Assembly: GCA_937888775.1 (NCBI GenBank)
Contig: CALAQT010000290.1
Location: forward strand, 1-5,978
Reading direction: 5' to 3'
DNA from: an uncultured Actinomycetes bacterium
GTDB lineage: Bacteria > Actinomycetota > Thermoleophilia > Solirubrobacterales > Solirubrobacteraceae
DNA length: 5,978 nucleotides
Shown: positions 1 to 5,417 of the stretch, in pieces
Position numbering within the stretch: position 1 is the stretch's first letter
How the letters are laid out: every line of letters begins with the position of its first letter
Position numbers and translations under genes: made by a program
The notes under the pieces: generated by a model
What the model was told of the DNA's origin: nothing
Database searches by the model: none
Seen by the model: only the letters and a program-made list of their open reading frames with translations

Positions 1-88
1 CCGCCGCCATATGACGCGCCAGCGGGATCGCGAGCGCCGTCAGGATCGCCGCGAACCCGAAGATCGTCAACCAACCCAAGAACGTCAT
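1..88 (-). CDS. kdpA: KdpA, potassium-transporting ATPase subunit A, N-terminal fragment (second copy)
   Basis: The first 29 codons of a gene that leaves the window at base 1. The peptide starts MTFLGWLTIFGFAAIL and continues into IPLARHMAA. This is the usual KdpA opening: a first membrane helix ending in a P-L-(G/A)-R-x-M-A turn. KdpA is the potassium-binding, channel-like subunit of the KdpFABC pump in the plasma membrane. The start is supported by a purine-rich ribosome-binding site (GAGGGGGAGA, bases 96-105 read on the minus strand) 7 bases before the ATG. It lies 59 bases downstream of kdpF, the normal kdpF-kdpA order, so kdpB and kdpC probably follow outside the window. It differs in sequence from the N-terminus of the complete KdpA at 739-2499, so the two are paralogues, not a recent duplication. 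Only the N-terminus is visible, so it could also be a truncated gene. Confidence 0.85.
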   Translation of the reverse strand, partial: MTFLGWLTIFGFAAILTALAIPLARHMAA

Positions 89-147
89 CGGCGGCTCTCC
101 CCCTCAGGCCGCTCGGGTACCGCCAGGTGCAGGCGGACAACCACCGG

Positions 148-237
148 CTAGAACTTCTCCCCGCGCAACAGCGCGTACAGCAGGTAGCCGCACACGATCA
201 CCGACACCACCAGGCCAAAGAGATCCGCGCCGCTCAT
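148..237 (-). CDS. kdpF: KdpF, small stabilising subunit of the Kdp potassium pump
   Basis: A 29-residue single-span membrane peptide with a hydrophobic core (LFGLVVSVIVCGYLLYALL) and the ending RGEKF. The short L-x-x-A-L-x-x-(P/G)-E-(K/R)-F tail is the hallmark of KdpF. KdpF is a one-helix subunit that sits beside KdpA in the membrane and stabilises the complex in known systems. Its ATG overlaps the stop codon of the preceding 26-codon ORF in an ATGA arrangement (bases 234-237), so the two are probably translationally coupled. No strong ribosome-binding site is visible. A kdpA start follows 59 bases downstream. It is easily missed by gene finders because of its length. Identification rests on size, topology, the C-terminal motif and position. 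Confidence 0.9.
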   Translation of the reverse strand: MSGADLFGLVVSVIVCGYLLYALLRGEKF

Positions 238-314
238 ATCCGCTCGATCCCGTAGACCAGACCGAGGAGAACCGCGAACATCAGGATCGCGAGGGCGACA
301 GCGACAAAGTCCAC
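234..314 (-). CDS. 26-residue single-span membrane peptide preceding kdpF
   Basis: A GTG start gives 26 residues: a short acidic N-terminus (MDFVAVA), a hydrophobic stretch of about 18 residues, and a charged end (YGIERI). It resembles KdpF in size and topology but lacks the E-K-F ending, so it looks like a separate one-helix peptide. Its stop overlaps the kdpF start by four bases (ATGA), which argues that it is really translated. No ribosome-binding site precedes the GTG. Instead, a predicted -10 (CACGAT, 322-327) ends 7 bases before it, so transcription may begin at the GTG itself and give a leaderless message. An upstream in-frame start at 443 would make 69 residues, but the added part crosses the promoter repeats and looks non-coding. 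Its role is unknown; it may be an extra small subunit of, or leader for, the Kdp complex. Confidence 0.6.
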   Translation of the reverse strand: MDFVAVALAILMFAVLLGLVYGIERI

Positions 315-321
315 AGCCCGG

Positions 322-387
322 ATCGTGCAGCCCGCGCTGTGAAGGAGATGTGCCGAAACCGCTTGCGCGTATACAGATGTTGTGAAG
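322..387 (-). promoter_or_regulatory. Four-repeat response-regulator promoter of the 26-codon ORF/kdpF/kdpA unit
   Basis: Read on the minus strand: repeats CTTCACAACAT and CTGTATACGCG, a 10-base gap, repeats CGGCACATCTC and CTTCACAGCGC, then GGGCTG and a -10 candidate CACGAT. Repeat lengths and spacings match the three other copies exactly (66 bases in total). This copy has the weakest second repeat and -10. An 11-base direct repeat beside the -10 is how OmpR/PhoB-class activators, including KdpE, usually bind. An alternative -10 is TATACG at 368-373, which would leave a leader of about 47 bases. Binding by KdpE is inferred. Confidence 0.6.
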
Positions 388-738
388 ACGGGTGCGGGGC
401 GCACCGCGGATGGCATGCTCAGACCGTGATCAGCGACCGTCACAGAGTGCGCGGGACGCCTGCGGTGACCCGATCCCTGGCGAAACTACGAGCATGTCCA
501 GCGCGCCCCCCCACGCCGCGGACAGGCTGTCGTATGACGAGCTGACGGGCCGGGGCAGTGGCGTGAGCCGCGCTGATCGACCGGCGAGAGCGCGCGGCAC
601 GCCTAAACCGCGTCGTTCTGGCGAGCGGACGGTCAGCGTCGGGCCTCGCGGGTGCGACACGCTCCAGCGCGGTTGCCAGCTCCAAGCTGCGTGCAGTGCA
701 GTGCGGTGTCGGTCGCGGTCAGCGTGCTGCTGCGCGGT
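388..738. other. Intergenic stretch with no recognisable gene
   Basis: It lies between the end of the complete kdpA and the kdpF promoter. The open frames here on both strands are arginine/proline/alanine-rich, overlap one another and carry no recognisable motif, as expected for high-GC non-coding DNA. A short inverted repeat (CAGCT, TGG, AGCTG on the minus strand, about 679-691) is too small to call a terminator. I see no remnant of kdpB or kdpC that would explain the separation of the two kdpA genes. Confidence 0.5.
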
Positions 739-2499
739 TCACGCCAGCACGTGTGAGCTCAGCGCTTGGGCGAATGGGGCGAGCACGAGCGCGGTCAAAA
801 ACGTCAGCACGGCGAAGACGGCGACGAACCCGATCAGCAAGATCACGAACGTGGGGGTATCGGTGCGCAGGGTTCCCAGGCCGGGCGGGGCGATCCGCCT
901 CGACCCGAGCGAGCCGGCCAGCGCCAGCACCGCCAGGATCGGGACGAACCGTCCGAGGATCATCACCCAACCGCCGGCGAGGTCTGCGAACGCGATCCCG
1001 TGCGCGCCGACGTTGCCCGCGACGGGTTGAATGAAGCCGCTATAGCCGGCGAACGCCGACCCGTTGTTCTGGGCCTGTGAGAGGTAGGCGTAGACCGATT
1101 CGGCGAAGCCTTGGGGTCCGTGGGTCGACATCGACTGGCGCCCGGTGGGGGTCGCGATCGCGATCGCGACGAATGTGAGCACCAGCAGCGGCACGAACAG
1201 CGCCCCGATCGACGCGAGCTTGATCTCGTGGGCCTGGATCTGCTTGCCGAGGTACTCGGGCGTTCGACCGACCATCAGCCCCGCGATGAACACGGCGAGC
1301 ACGACCAGCAAAAGCATCCCGTAAAGGCCGGAGCCCGGTCCCCCGAAGATCACCTCGCCGGTCATCATGTTGGCCATCGCGACCCCGGCGCCGAGGCCGC
1401 TGTAGGACTCCACGCCGCTGTTGACCGCGCCATCGCCGCTGGCCGTCCCGGCCGAGACAAACAGCGCCGAGCCGGCGGCCCCGAAGCGCTGCTCCTTGCC
1501 CTCCATGTTGCCGCCCGTCGAGCCGGAGATCACGGCCGTGTGCAGGCCGGCGGCGTGCTGGGCCGGTGTGCCGTGCGCCTCGGCGGCGTACATGACCGCG
1601 GTGCCGGCGAGGAACATCACCATCATCACCGCATACAGCGCCCAGCCCTGGCGGCGACGGCCGATCATCCGCCCGAACGTCGCCGTGAACGCCGCCGGGA
1701 TCAGCAGCATCAACAGGATCTCGACGAAGTTGGAGATCGCGGTTGGGTTCTCGAACGGGTGCGCCGAGTTGGTGTTAAAGAACCCACCGCCGTCGCCCGA
1801 CATCAACTTGATCGCCTCCTGCGAGGCGACCGGGCCGATCGCGATCGTCCGCGCCAGCCCAGTCGGGCCGTGCGCGGTCAGATAGTGCTCAAGCGTCTGG
1901 GGCACCCCCGTCGCGACCAGCAGGATCGACGCCAGAACGGCGACCGGCACCAGCACGTAGAAAAGCGAGCGGGTCAGGTCGACCCAGAAGTTCCCCAGCC
2001 GGCCGGTGCCGCGGCGGCTCAGCCCTCGGATCACGGCCGCCGCGACCGCCATCCCGGTCGCGCACGAGGTAAAGCTCGCGACCGTGATCCCGGCCATCTG
2101 GGAGAAATCCGACAGGGTCGTCTCGCCCCCGTAGTACTGCCAACTCGTGTTCGACACAAACGACGACGCCGTGTTGAACGACAGATCCCACGGGCCCGAG
2201 TGCCCAAACCCCTGCGGATCCAACGGGTGGATGCCCTGCGTGCGCAGCACCAGATACAGCATCAGCCAGCCCGCCGCGCTGAACAAAAGCAGCGCCCGCG
2301 CGTACTCCTTCCACCCCTGCTCCTCGGAGCCGTCCACCCGAAACAGCCGATAGACGATCCGCTCGACCGGAGCCAAGAGCGCGCTCAGCGCCACGTGCTC
2401 GCCCTGGTAGACGCGCGCCATGTAGCCGCCCACAAGCGGCGTCAGCGCCGTCAGGACCCCCACCAGCGCGAGGATCTGGATCGCGCCCGTGACCGTCAT
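739..2499 (-). CDS. kdpA: KdpA, potassium-transporting ATPase subunit A (complete, divergent, without kdpBC)
   Basis: A full-length polytopic membrane protein of 586 residues (E. coli KdpA is 557). KdpA belongs to the potassium-transporter superfamily, with four pore loops that together form the selectivity filter. Visible here: loop 1 SNTSWQ (116-121); loop 2 GDGGGFFNTNSAHPFENPT (235-253); loop 3 GDGAVNSGVES (355-365); loop 4 QNNGSAFAG (477-485); also GNFWVDLTRS (169-178) and the family stretch AGLMVGRTPEYLGK (406-419). From remembered family sequences, loop 2 is usually LGTNGGGFF, loop 3 has (S/C/T)G(A/S)VNxMHDS, and loop 4 has NNNGSAF, so several filter-region residues differ. An insertion of about 12 residues follows loop 4 (about 489-503). 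The ATG has only a weak ribosome-binding site. It follows protein A by 58 bases, so it is probably co-transcribed from the promoter at 3199-3264. No kdpB or kdpC follows; the next genes downstream belong to a second kdp unit. The frame is intact and there is no sign of decay. Confidence 0.96.
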   Translation of the reverse strand: MTVTGAIQILALVGVLTALTPLVGGYMARVYQGEHVALSALLAPVERIVYRLFRVDGSEEQGWKEYARALLLFSAAGWLMLYLVLRTQGIHPLDPQGFGHSGPWDLSFNTASSFVSNTSWQYYGGETTLSDFSQMAGITVASFTSCATGMAVAAAVIRGLSRRGTGRLGNFWVDLTRSLFYVLVPVAVLASILLVATGVPQTLEHYLTAHGPTGLARTIAIGPVASQEAIKLMSGDGGGFFNTNSAHPFENPTAISNFVEILLMLLIPAAFTATFGRMIGRRRQGWALYAVMMVMFLAGTAVMYAAEAHGTPAQHAAGLHTAVISGSTGGNMEGKEQRFGAAGSALFVSAGTASGDGAVNSGVESYSGLGAGVAMANMMTGEVIFGGPGSGLYGMLLLVVLAVFIAGLMVGRTPEYLGKQIQAHEIKLASIGALFVPLLVLTFVAIAIATPTGRQSMSTHGPQGFAESVYAYLSQAQNNGSAFAGYSGFIQPVAGNVGAHGIAFADLAGGWVMILGRFVPILAVLALAGSLGSRRIAPPGLGTLRTDTPTFVILLIGFVAVFAVLTFLTALVLAPFAQALSSHVLA

Positions 2500-2557
2500 C
2501 CCGACCGCCGCCCGCTCAACTCGCTCGTACCTGGCGCGCGGCCGTCCGTATATCCGC

Positions 2558-3160
2558 CTACGCGGGTCTCACCGCGGGATCGTCGGTCGTCGTGATCGCA
2601 CCGCAACGGCGGCACGTCCACGCCGCATGCTCGGGATCTGTCTTGATGATCACAGGGCAGCCCCAGGCATGCGGCGGACACGGCGCAAACCCATCCGCGA
2701 CCCACCAGACCAGCTCACCAAGCGAGGGCTCGGGCGCGGGGTTATACAGCGGACCGGTCCCGTCGGTCAGGAGAACCAGTGCCCGGGCAACGCCACACGG
2801 GTTCAGCGCTCCCGGCTGCTCGAGGCGGTCCGCCAACCCCAGCAACCCTTCACGCCACGCCAGCACCGCGCTGCGGCAGACCGGCACCGCCGAGCCCAGC
2901 CCGCCCGGGGCACGTTCCGCCTTGGCCACGACCCCGCGCAACGAACGCGCCACCCGACGACGCGTCACCGCCTCCGTGAGCTGCCCTGCCCTGAGGGCGC
3001 GATCCCCGCAAGCCTCGGGATCACGGCCCTCGGCGAGCTCGCGATCAAGCCGCCCGCGACGCAGCCGCACCCGCAACCGAGCGCCACGCGCCGGCCGCTG
3101 ATCAACGCCACCGTGACGCAAGCAGATCGGCACGTGCATCTGGTGCGCAACAAGCTTCAT
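2558..3160 (-). CDS. Uncharacterised helical protein A, with a cysteine-rich C-terminal tail
   Basis: A protein of about 200 residues that I cannot name. Its core is shared with proteins B (3606-4151) and C (5418-5912): RLDRELAEG (37-45), ALRAGQLT (55-62), RRRVARSLR (67-75), VCRSAVLAWREGLLGLADRLEQP (in 94-116), then ARALVLLTDGTGPLYNPA (125-142). The core looks fully helical, without signal peptide or membrane span. Unlike B and C it has a tail of about 40 residues with C161, H164, C168 and a C183-R-R-C186-G pair, which could bind zinc. It precedes kdpA by 58 bases and is probably in one operon with it. The ATG lacks a clear ribosome-binding site; the N-terminal 25 residues do not align with the relatives, so the start is uncertain (an alternative is M8). 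A possible 8-codon leader ORF (3166-3192) ends 5 bases before the ATG. A link to potassium homeostasis is inferred only from operon and promoter. Confidence 0.82.
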   Translation of the reverse strand: MKLVAHQMHVPICLRHGGVDQRPARGARLRVRLRRGRLDRELAEGRDPEACGDRALRAGQLTEAVTRRRVARSLRGVVAKAERAPGGLGSAVPVCRSAVLAWREGLLGLADRLEQPGALNPCGVARALVLLTDGTGPLYNPAPEPSLGELVWWVADGFAPCPPHAWGCPVIIKTDPEHAAWTCRRCGAITTTDDPAVRPA

Positions 3161-3198
3161 CGAGATCAGACGACCCGTCGACCTTTATCCACTCCATC

Positions 3199-3264
3199 AC
3201 CGTAAGTCCTCGCGTGTGAAGCCGGCGTGTCGATTGCCGGCGAAACCGTCAAGATTGCGTGAAG
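3199..3264 (-). promoter_or_regulatory. Four-repeat response-regulator promoter of protein A and kdpA
   Basis: Read on the minus strand: repeats CTTCACGCAAT and CTTGACGGTTT, a 10-base gap, repeats CGACACGCCGG and CTTCACACGCG, then AGGACT and the -10 candidate TACGGT (3199-3204). The distal pair is nearly the same as at kdpE (CTTCACGGAAT, CTTGACAAGTT), and the -10 hexamer is identical to that at kdpE. The start of transcription should fall near 3191, about 31 bases before the ATG of protein A. No -35 element is apparent, which fits activator-dependent transcription. The pattern is direct; KdpE as the ligand is inferred. Confidence 0.7.
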
Positions 3265-3528
3265 AAGCCGGCTGCTGACACGACTCGGAGTTCCCTCTGC
3301 GGCCAATGGCGGTCGGCCGCGCAGCACGGTGGCGCCCGGGTCGATAGTCGTCAAGGCTGTCGCTGGCATGGCCTGCGCTGGCGTTGCCTACGGTCGATCT
3401 GTTCGTGGCCGAGGCGACCACGGTCACAGCATGCATCCCTTGGTCCAAGAGCCCGCATGTGACGACGATCCGGCTGTATACCTGTGACGAGACGGACGCG
3501 GTCCAGCGCACGCCTTGATCCAGCCGCT
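3265..3528. other. Intergenic stretch with no recognisable gene
   Basis: It lies between the promoter of protein A and the hairpin that follows protein B. Open frames on both strands (for example minus 3197-3511 and plus 3259-3462) run over the promoter repeats and have no family motif, so I read them as chance. Isolated TCACAG and GTGAC words occur near 3417-3490, but they are not in the 11-base register seen in the four promoters. Confidence 0.45.
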
Positions 3529-3579
3529 CACCCCGAGGAGCTCGAGGTAAGCGGGTGCTTTCTCGAGCTCCTCGGGGTG
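3529..3579 (-). terminator. Strong hairpin after protein B, probable terminator
   Basis: A perfect 18-base inverted repeat: arms 3529-3546 and 3562-3579, built around CCCCGAGGAGCTCGAG. The 15-base loop can pair further (AAGC at 3549-3552 with GCTT at 3557-3560). It begins 26 bases after the stop codon of protein B. No run of T follows on either side, so it would be a T-less terminator of the kind often proposed in high-GC actinobacteria, or a 3' stabilising structure. It also insulates the protein A promoter from upstream transcription. Confidence 0.65.
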
Positions 3580-3605
3580 CTCGGCTCGGTGCAAGGTCGC
3601 CGAGA

Positions 3606-4151
3606 TTAGACCGTGATCGCGAACTCGTGGGATTGAGCGGGTCCGGGGCCCATTACCGCGGTGGCGGCGAGGACCAGTTGCCGCAGCGTGCCCGGCTCGG
3701 CCGGGTTATACAGCGGGCTGTGGTCTGCGTTGGTGAGCAGCCGTTCGGTGAGTGCCATCCCTTCGGGCCGGACGGGCTCGGGGCTCTCCAAGCGCTTGAT
3801 CATCGCGGTGATCGCGAGTTGCGCGTTGAGGACCTCGCCGCGTCGGATGATCACCACTCGCGCCCGCGTCATCGCGGGCTGGTGGGCCTCGGCTATCGTC
3901 CGGCGCAGGGTGCGTGCCAAAGTCCTACGGCTCCGCTTGCCCGTCAGCTGCGCTGCGCGCAGCGCAAGCTCGGGTCGGCTGCCCGGATCGGTGCCTTCCG
4001 CCAGCGCACGGGTAAGGTCGCCGCGGTGGATGCCAACGCGTGTGCGCACAAGCAGCGAGTGCGAGCGACCGGCGCGAGAGTCGCGTGGACGGGCGTCGTC
4101 GGTTGGTGCGTCGTAGGGCAGGCGATTCTGGGGGGTTGCGATCGTGGGCAT
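3606..4151 (-). CDS. Uncharacterised helical protein B, paralogue of A and C
   Basis: A 181-residue protein of unknown function. The start is fixed by AGGAG at 4158-4162, 6 bases before the ATG at 4151; a longer frame to 4247 would run into the promoter repeats. The first 35 residues are polar, proline- and arginine-rich and probably disordered. The core follows: DLTRALAEG (45-53), LALRAAQLT (62-70), RSRRTLARTLRR (73-84), a helix with VLNAQLAITAMIKRLESP (107-124), and LTERLLTNADHSPLYNPAEP (134-153). It lacks the cysteine tail of protein A and ends soon after the core. No signal peptide, membrane span or catalytic motif is visible. It stands alone between a regulated promoter (4235-4300) and a strong hairpin, so it is probably a single-gene transcript, directly downstream of kdpE. 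The arginine-rich helices could bind nucleic acid or a partner protein, but this is a guess. Confidence 0.85.
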   Translation of the reverse strand: MPTIATPQNRLPYDAPTDDARPRDSRAGRSHSLLVRTRVGIHRGDLTRALAEGTDPGSRPELALRAAQLTGKRSRRTLARTLRRTIAEAHQPAMTRARVVIIRRGEVLNAQLAITAMIKRLESPEPVRPEGMALTERLLTNADHSPLYNPAEPGTLRQLVLAATAVMGPGPAQSHEFAITV

Positions 4152-4157
4152 GTGACA

Positions 4158-4162
4158 CTCCT
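4158..4162 (-). promoter_or_regulatory. Ribosome-binding site of protein B
   Basis: AGGAG on the minus strand, 6 bases before the ATG. It is the clearest ribosome-binding site among the complete genes of the window and decides the start against the in-frame ATG at 4247. Confidence 0.8.
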
Positions 4163-4234
4163 GAAGCAGTGATCCGGTGAGCCTCGTCGGGCTGCGGTTC
4201 GCAGTCGACGCGAGGTGCACGTTGAGTAACCCCA

Positions 4235-4300
4235 AGCGTAGTTCCACGGCTGTGACGACGGCGTGAAGACCAAGCCCCCGGGCGTGTCGATTCTGTGTCG
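4235..4300 (-). promoter_or_regulatory. Four-repeat response-regulator promoter of protein B
   Basis: Read on the minus strand: repeats CGACACAGAAT and CGACACGCCCG, a 10-base gap, repeats CTTCACGCCGT and CGTCACAGCCG, then TGGAAC and the -10 candidate TACGCT (4235-4240). The proximal pair closely matches that at kdpE (CTTCACGCGGG, CGTCACAGCAC) and has the TCAC-N7-TCACAGC layout known for actinobacterial PhoP sites. The predicted transcript starts near 4227, giving a leader of about 76 bases that includes the AGGAG. The site lies about 40 bases beyond the stop of kdpE. Confidence 0.72.
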
Positions 4301-4326
4301 GTCATAGGTCGCCGAGGCGAAGACCC

Positions 4327-4346
4327 GGCTAGCGCACGGCTAGCGC
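4327..4346. repeat. Short direct repeat over the end of kdpE
   Basis: GGCTAGCGC occurs at 4327-4335 and again at 4338-4346, an 11-base period spanning the kdpE stop codon. It does not match the TCAC repeats of the promoters. It may be chance or a small slippage duplication. Confidence 0.35.
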
Positions 4347-5041
4347 GGATCAAACCGGAAGCCCACGCCCGGCTCGGTGCGGATGTAGTGCCTGCCGATG
4401 CCGTCCGCCGGCTCGATCTTGTGGCGCAGCCGCGCGATGTGAGTGCGCAGAACCTGCGTATCGTCCGCATAACCAGGCCCCCAGACCTCGGTCAAAAGCG
4501 CACGATGGGTCAACAGCCGTCCGCGATTGCGCACCAGCACCCGCAGCAGCTCGAACTCGGTCGGGGTCAAATGAACCTCGACGCCGTCACGGCGCACCAC
4601 ATGCGCCGCCAGATCGACCTCCAGGCCGGCAACGGTGATCACGCTCTCCTCGGCCTCTGGCGACGCTCGCCGGAGCACCGCTTCGAGCCGGGCGAGCAGT
4701 TCGCGGGGACCGAACGGCTTGGTGATGTAGTCATCCGCACCGGCCTTGAGCACCGCGACCTTCTGCTCCTCCTCGCCAACCGCCGACAAGACGATGATCG
4801 GCATGTCGCTCCACTCCCGCAGGCGCCGGCACAGCTCAATCCCGTCGCCATCGGGCAACAGCAGGTCAACGATCGCGGCGTCAACAGCCGACACCGCCGC
4901 CACGTCTAACGCCTCGTCCATCGTCCCGGCGGTCAGCACCACGTAACCCTCCTCGCGCAGAATCACCTTCAACGCGCGCAGAATCTGCGGCTCGTCATCG
5001 CACGCCAACACCCGCCGCCCCTGCGCCGCCGAGACGGCCAT
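4340..5041 (-). CDS. kdpE: KdpE-type response regulator, OmpR/PhoB class
   Basis: A two-domain DNA-binding response regulator of 233 residues from this ATG (235 from a GTG at 5047; neither has a clear ribosome-binding site). Counting from the GTG, the receiver domain (about 12-126) has the acidic pair D17-D18, the phosphorylated aspartate D61 in DLLLPDGDG, S88 in the switch position and K110 in ITKPFG. A winged-helix DNA-binding domain follows (about 136-234), with LTPTEFELLRVL, LLTEVWGP and THIARLRHKIE, ending HYIRTEPGVGFRF. LPDGDGIE, the SxxPIIVLSA stretch and the VHLTPxEFxLL / VWGP segments closely follow E. coli KdpE, which activates kdpFABC at low potassium. Its own promoter (5223-5288) carries the same repeats as the two kdpA-containing units, suggesting autoregulation. 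No sensor kinase KdpD is next to it: protein B is downstream and protein C diverges upstream. Another OmpR-class name is possible, but KdpE fits best. Confidence 0.9.
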   Translation of the reverse strand: MAVSAAQGRRVLACDDEPQILRALKVILREEGYVVLTAGTMDEALDVAAVSAVDAAIVDLLLPDGDGIELCRRLREWSDMPIIVLSAVGEEEQKVAVLKAGADDYITKPFGPRELLARLEAVLRRASPEAEESVITVAGLEVDLAAHVVRRDGVEVHLTPTEFELLRVLVRNRGRLLTHRALLTEVWGPGYADDTQVLRTHIARLRHKIEPADGIGRHYIRTEPGVGFRFDPR

Positions 5042-5195
5042 CAGCACGCCACGTTGCCAGATCGGAACAACCGCGACAATCGCCCAGCCCTTAGCGCTTG
5101 CAGGCGCTCCACCGGCGCGACATCACACCGACGGGTCGCTGAGGGCATCCGCCGACACGTCGTGACCGTAGAGGACTTCATCGCGATCGGAATCC

Positions 5196-5217
5196 GCTCA
5201 TTGACGTTCTGGTGACC
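5196..5217 (-). promoter_or_regulatory. Extra repeat pair over the predicted kdpE transcription start
   Basis: GGTCACCAGAA and CGTCAATGAGC on the minus strand form another 11-base direct repeat with the GTCA core, lying just downstream of the kdpE -10. On the plus strand it reads TTGAC and GTGAC and could serve protein C. A site here could repress kdpE when the regulator is abundant. It is less well conserved than the four main arrays. Confidence 0.35.
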
Positions 5218-5222
5218 TGATT

Positions 5223-5288
5223 ACCGTAGACCCCGTGCTGTGACGCCCGCGTGAAGATCGCCCCGCAACTTGTCAAGATTCCGTGAAG
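5223..5288 (-). promoter_or_regulatory. Four-repeat response-regulator promoter of kdpE
   Basis: Read on the minus strand: repeats CTTCACGGAAT and CTTGACAAGTT, a 10-base gap, repeats CTTCACGCGGG and CGTCACAGCAC, then GGGGTC and the -10 candidate TACGGT (5223-5228). It has the same 66-base layout as the other three arrays. The leader to the kdpE start would be about 170 bases, longer than for the other transcripts, and I see no conserved RNA structure in it. The array also lies about 130 bases upstream of the diverging protein C, so it might act on both. The whole 5042-5417 interval holds no other gene that I can support. Confidence 0.68.
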
Positions 5289-5417
5289 ACCCGCCTTCTA
5301 AAGTCCGTCGCCCCCGCCCGGCCGCGACGCGGCAGCGGGCCATCCGTCACAGAATCGGCATACGGCGCCCAACGATCCTCACAGTTTCGTAACGCCCGCG
5401 GATCGATCATTGAGCGA

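Noticed and set aside
430..685. Overlapping minus-strand frames between kdpA and the 26-codon ORF
   Set aside because: They overlap one another in different frames, show no similarity to Kdp subunits or to proteins A-C, and have no clear ribosome-binding site.
1111..2595. Long plus-strand open frame of 494 codons opposite kdpA
   Set aside because: It is antisense to a complete kdpA with all family motifs, and its translation is an arginine/glutamine/histidine-rich composition typical of the reverse frame of a high-GC gene.
2489..3205. Plus-strand frame of 238 codons opposite protein A
   Set aside because: It covers the promoter and the whole of protein A in antisense. Protein A has two relatives in the window, while this frame has none.
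3389..3394. Plus-strand TACGGT as another regulated promoter
   Set aside because: No CAC-containing repeats occur in the required positions and no credible gene follows on the plus strand.
3197..3511. Minus-strand frame of 104 codons upstream of protein A
   Set aside because: It runs through all four regulatory repeats, lacks a ribosome-binding site or motif, and has a composition unlike the true genes.
5165..5170. A second TACGGT hexamer on the minus strand in the kdpE leader
   Set aside because: No TCAC repeats lie at the expected distances upstream of it, unlike the copy at 5223-5228.
5345..5366. Plus-strand CGTCACAGAAT followed by TACGGC as a fifth array, for protein C
   Set aside because: The distance to the hexamer is 5 rather than 6 bases and the preceding repeats are absent, so it does not fit the 66-base pattern.
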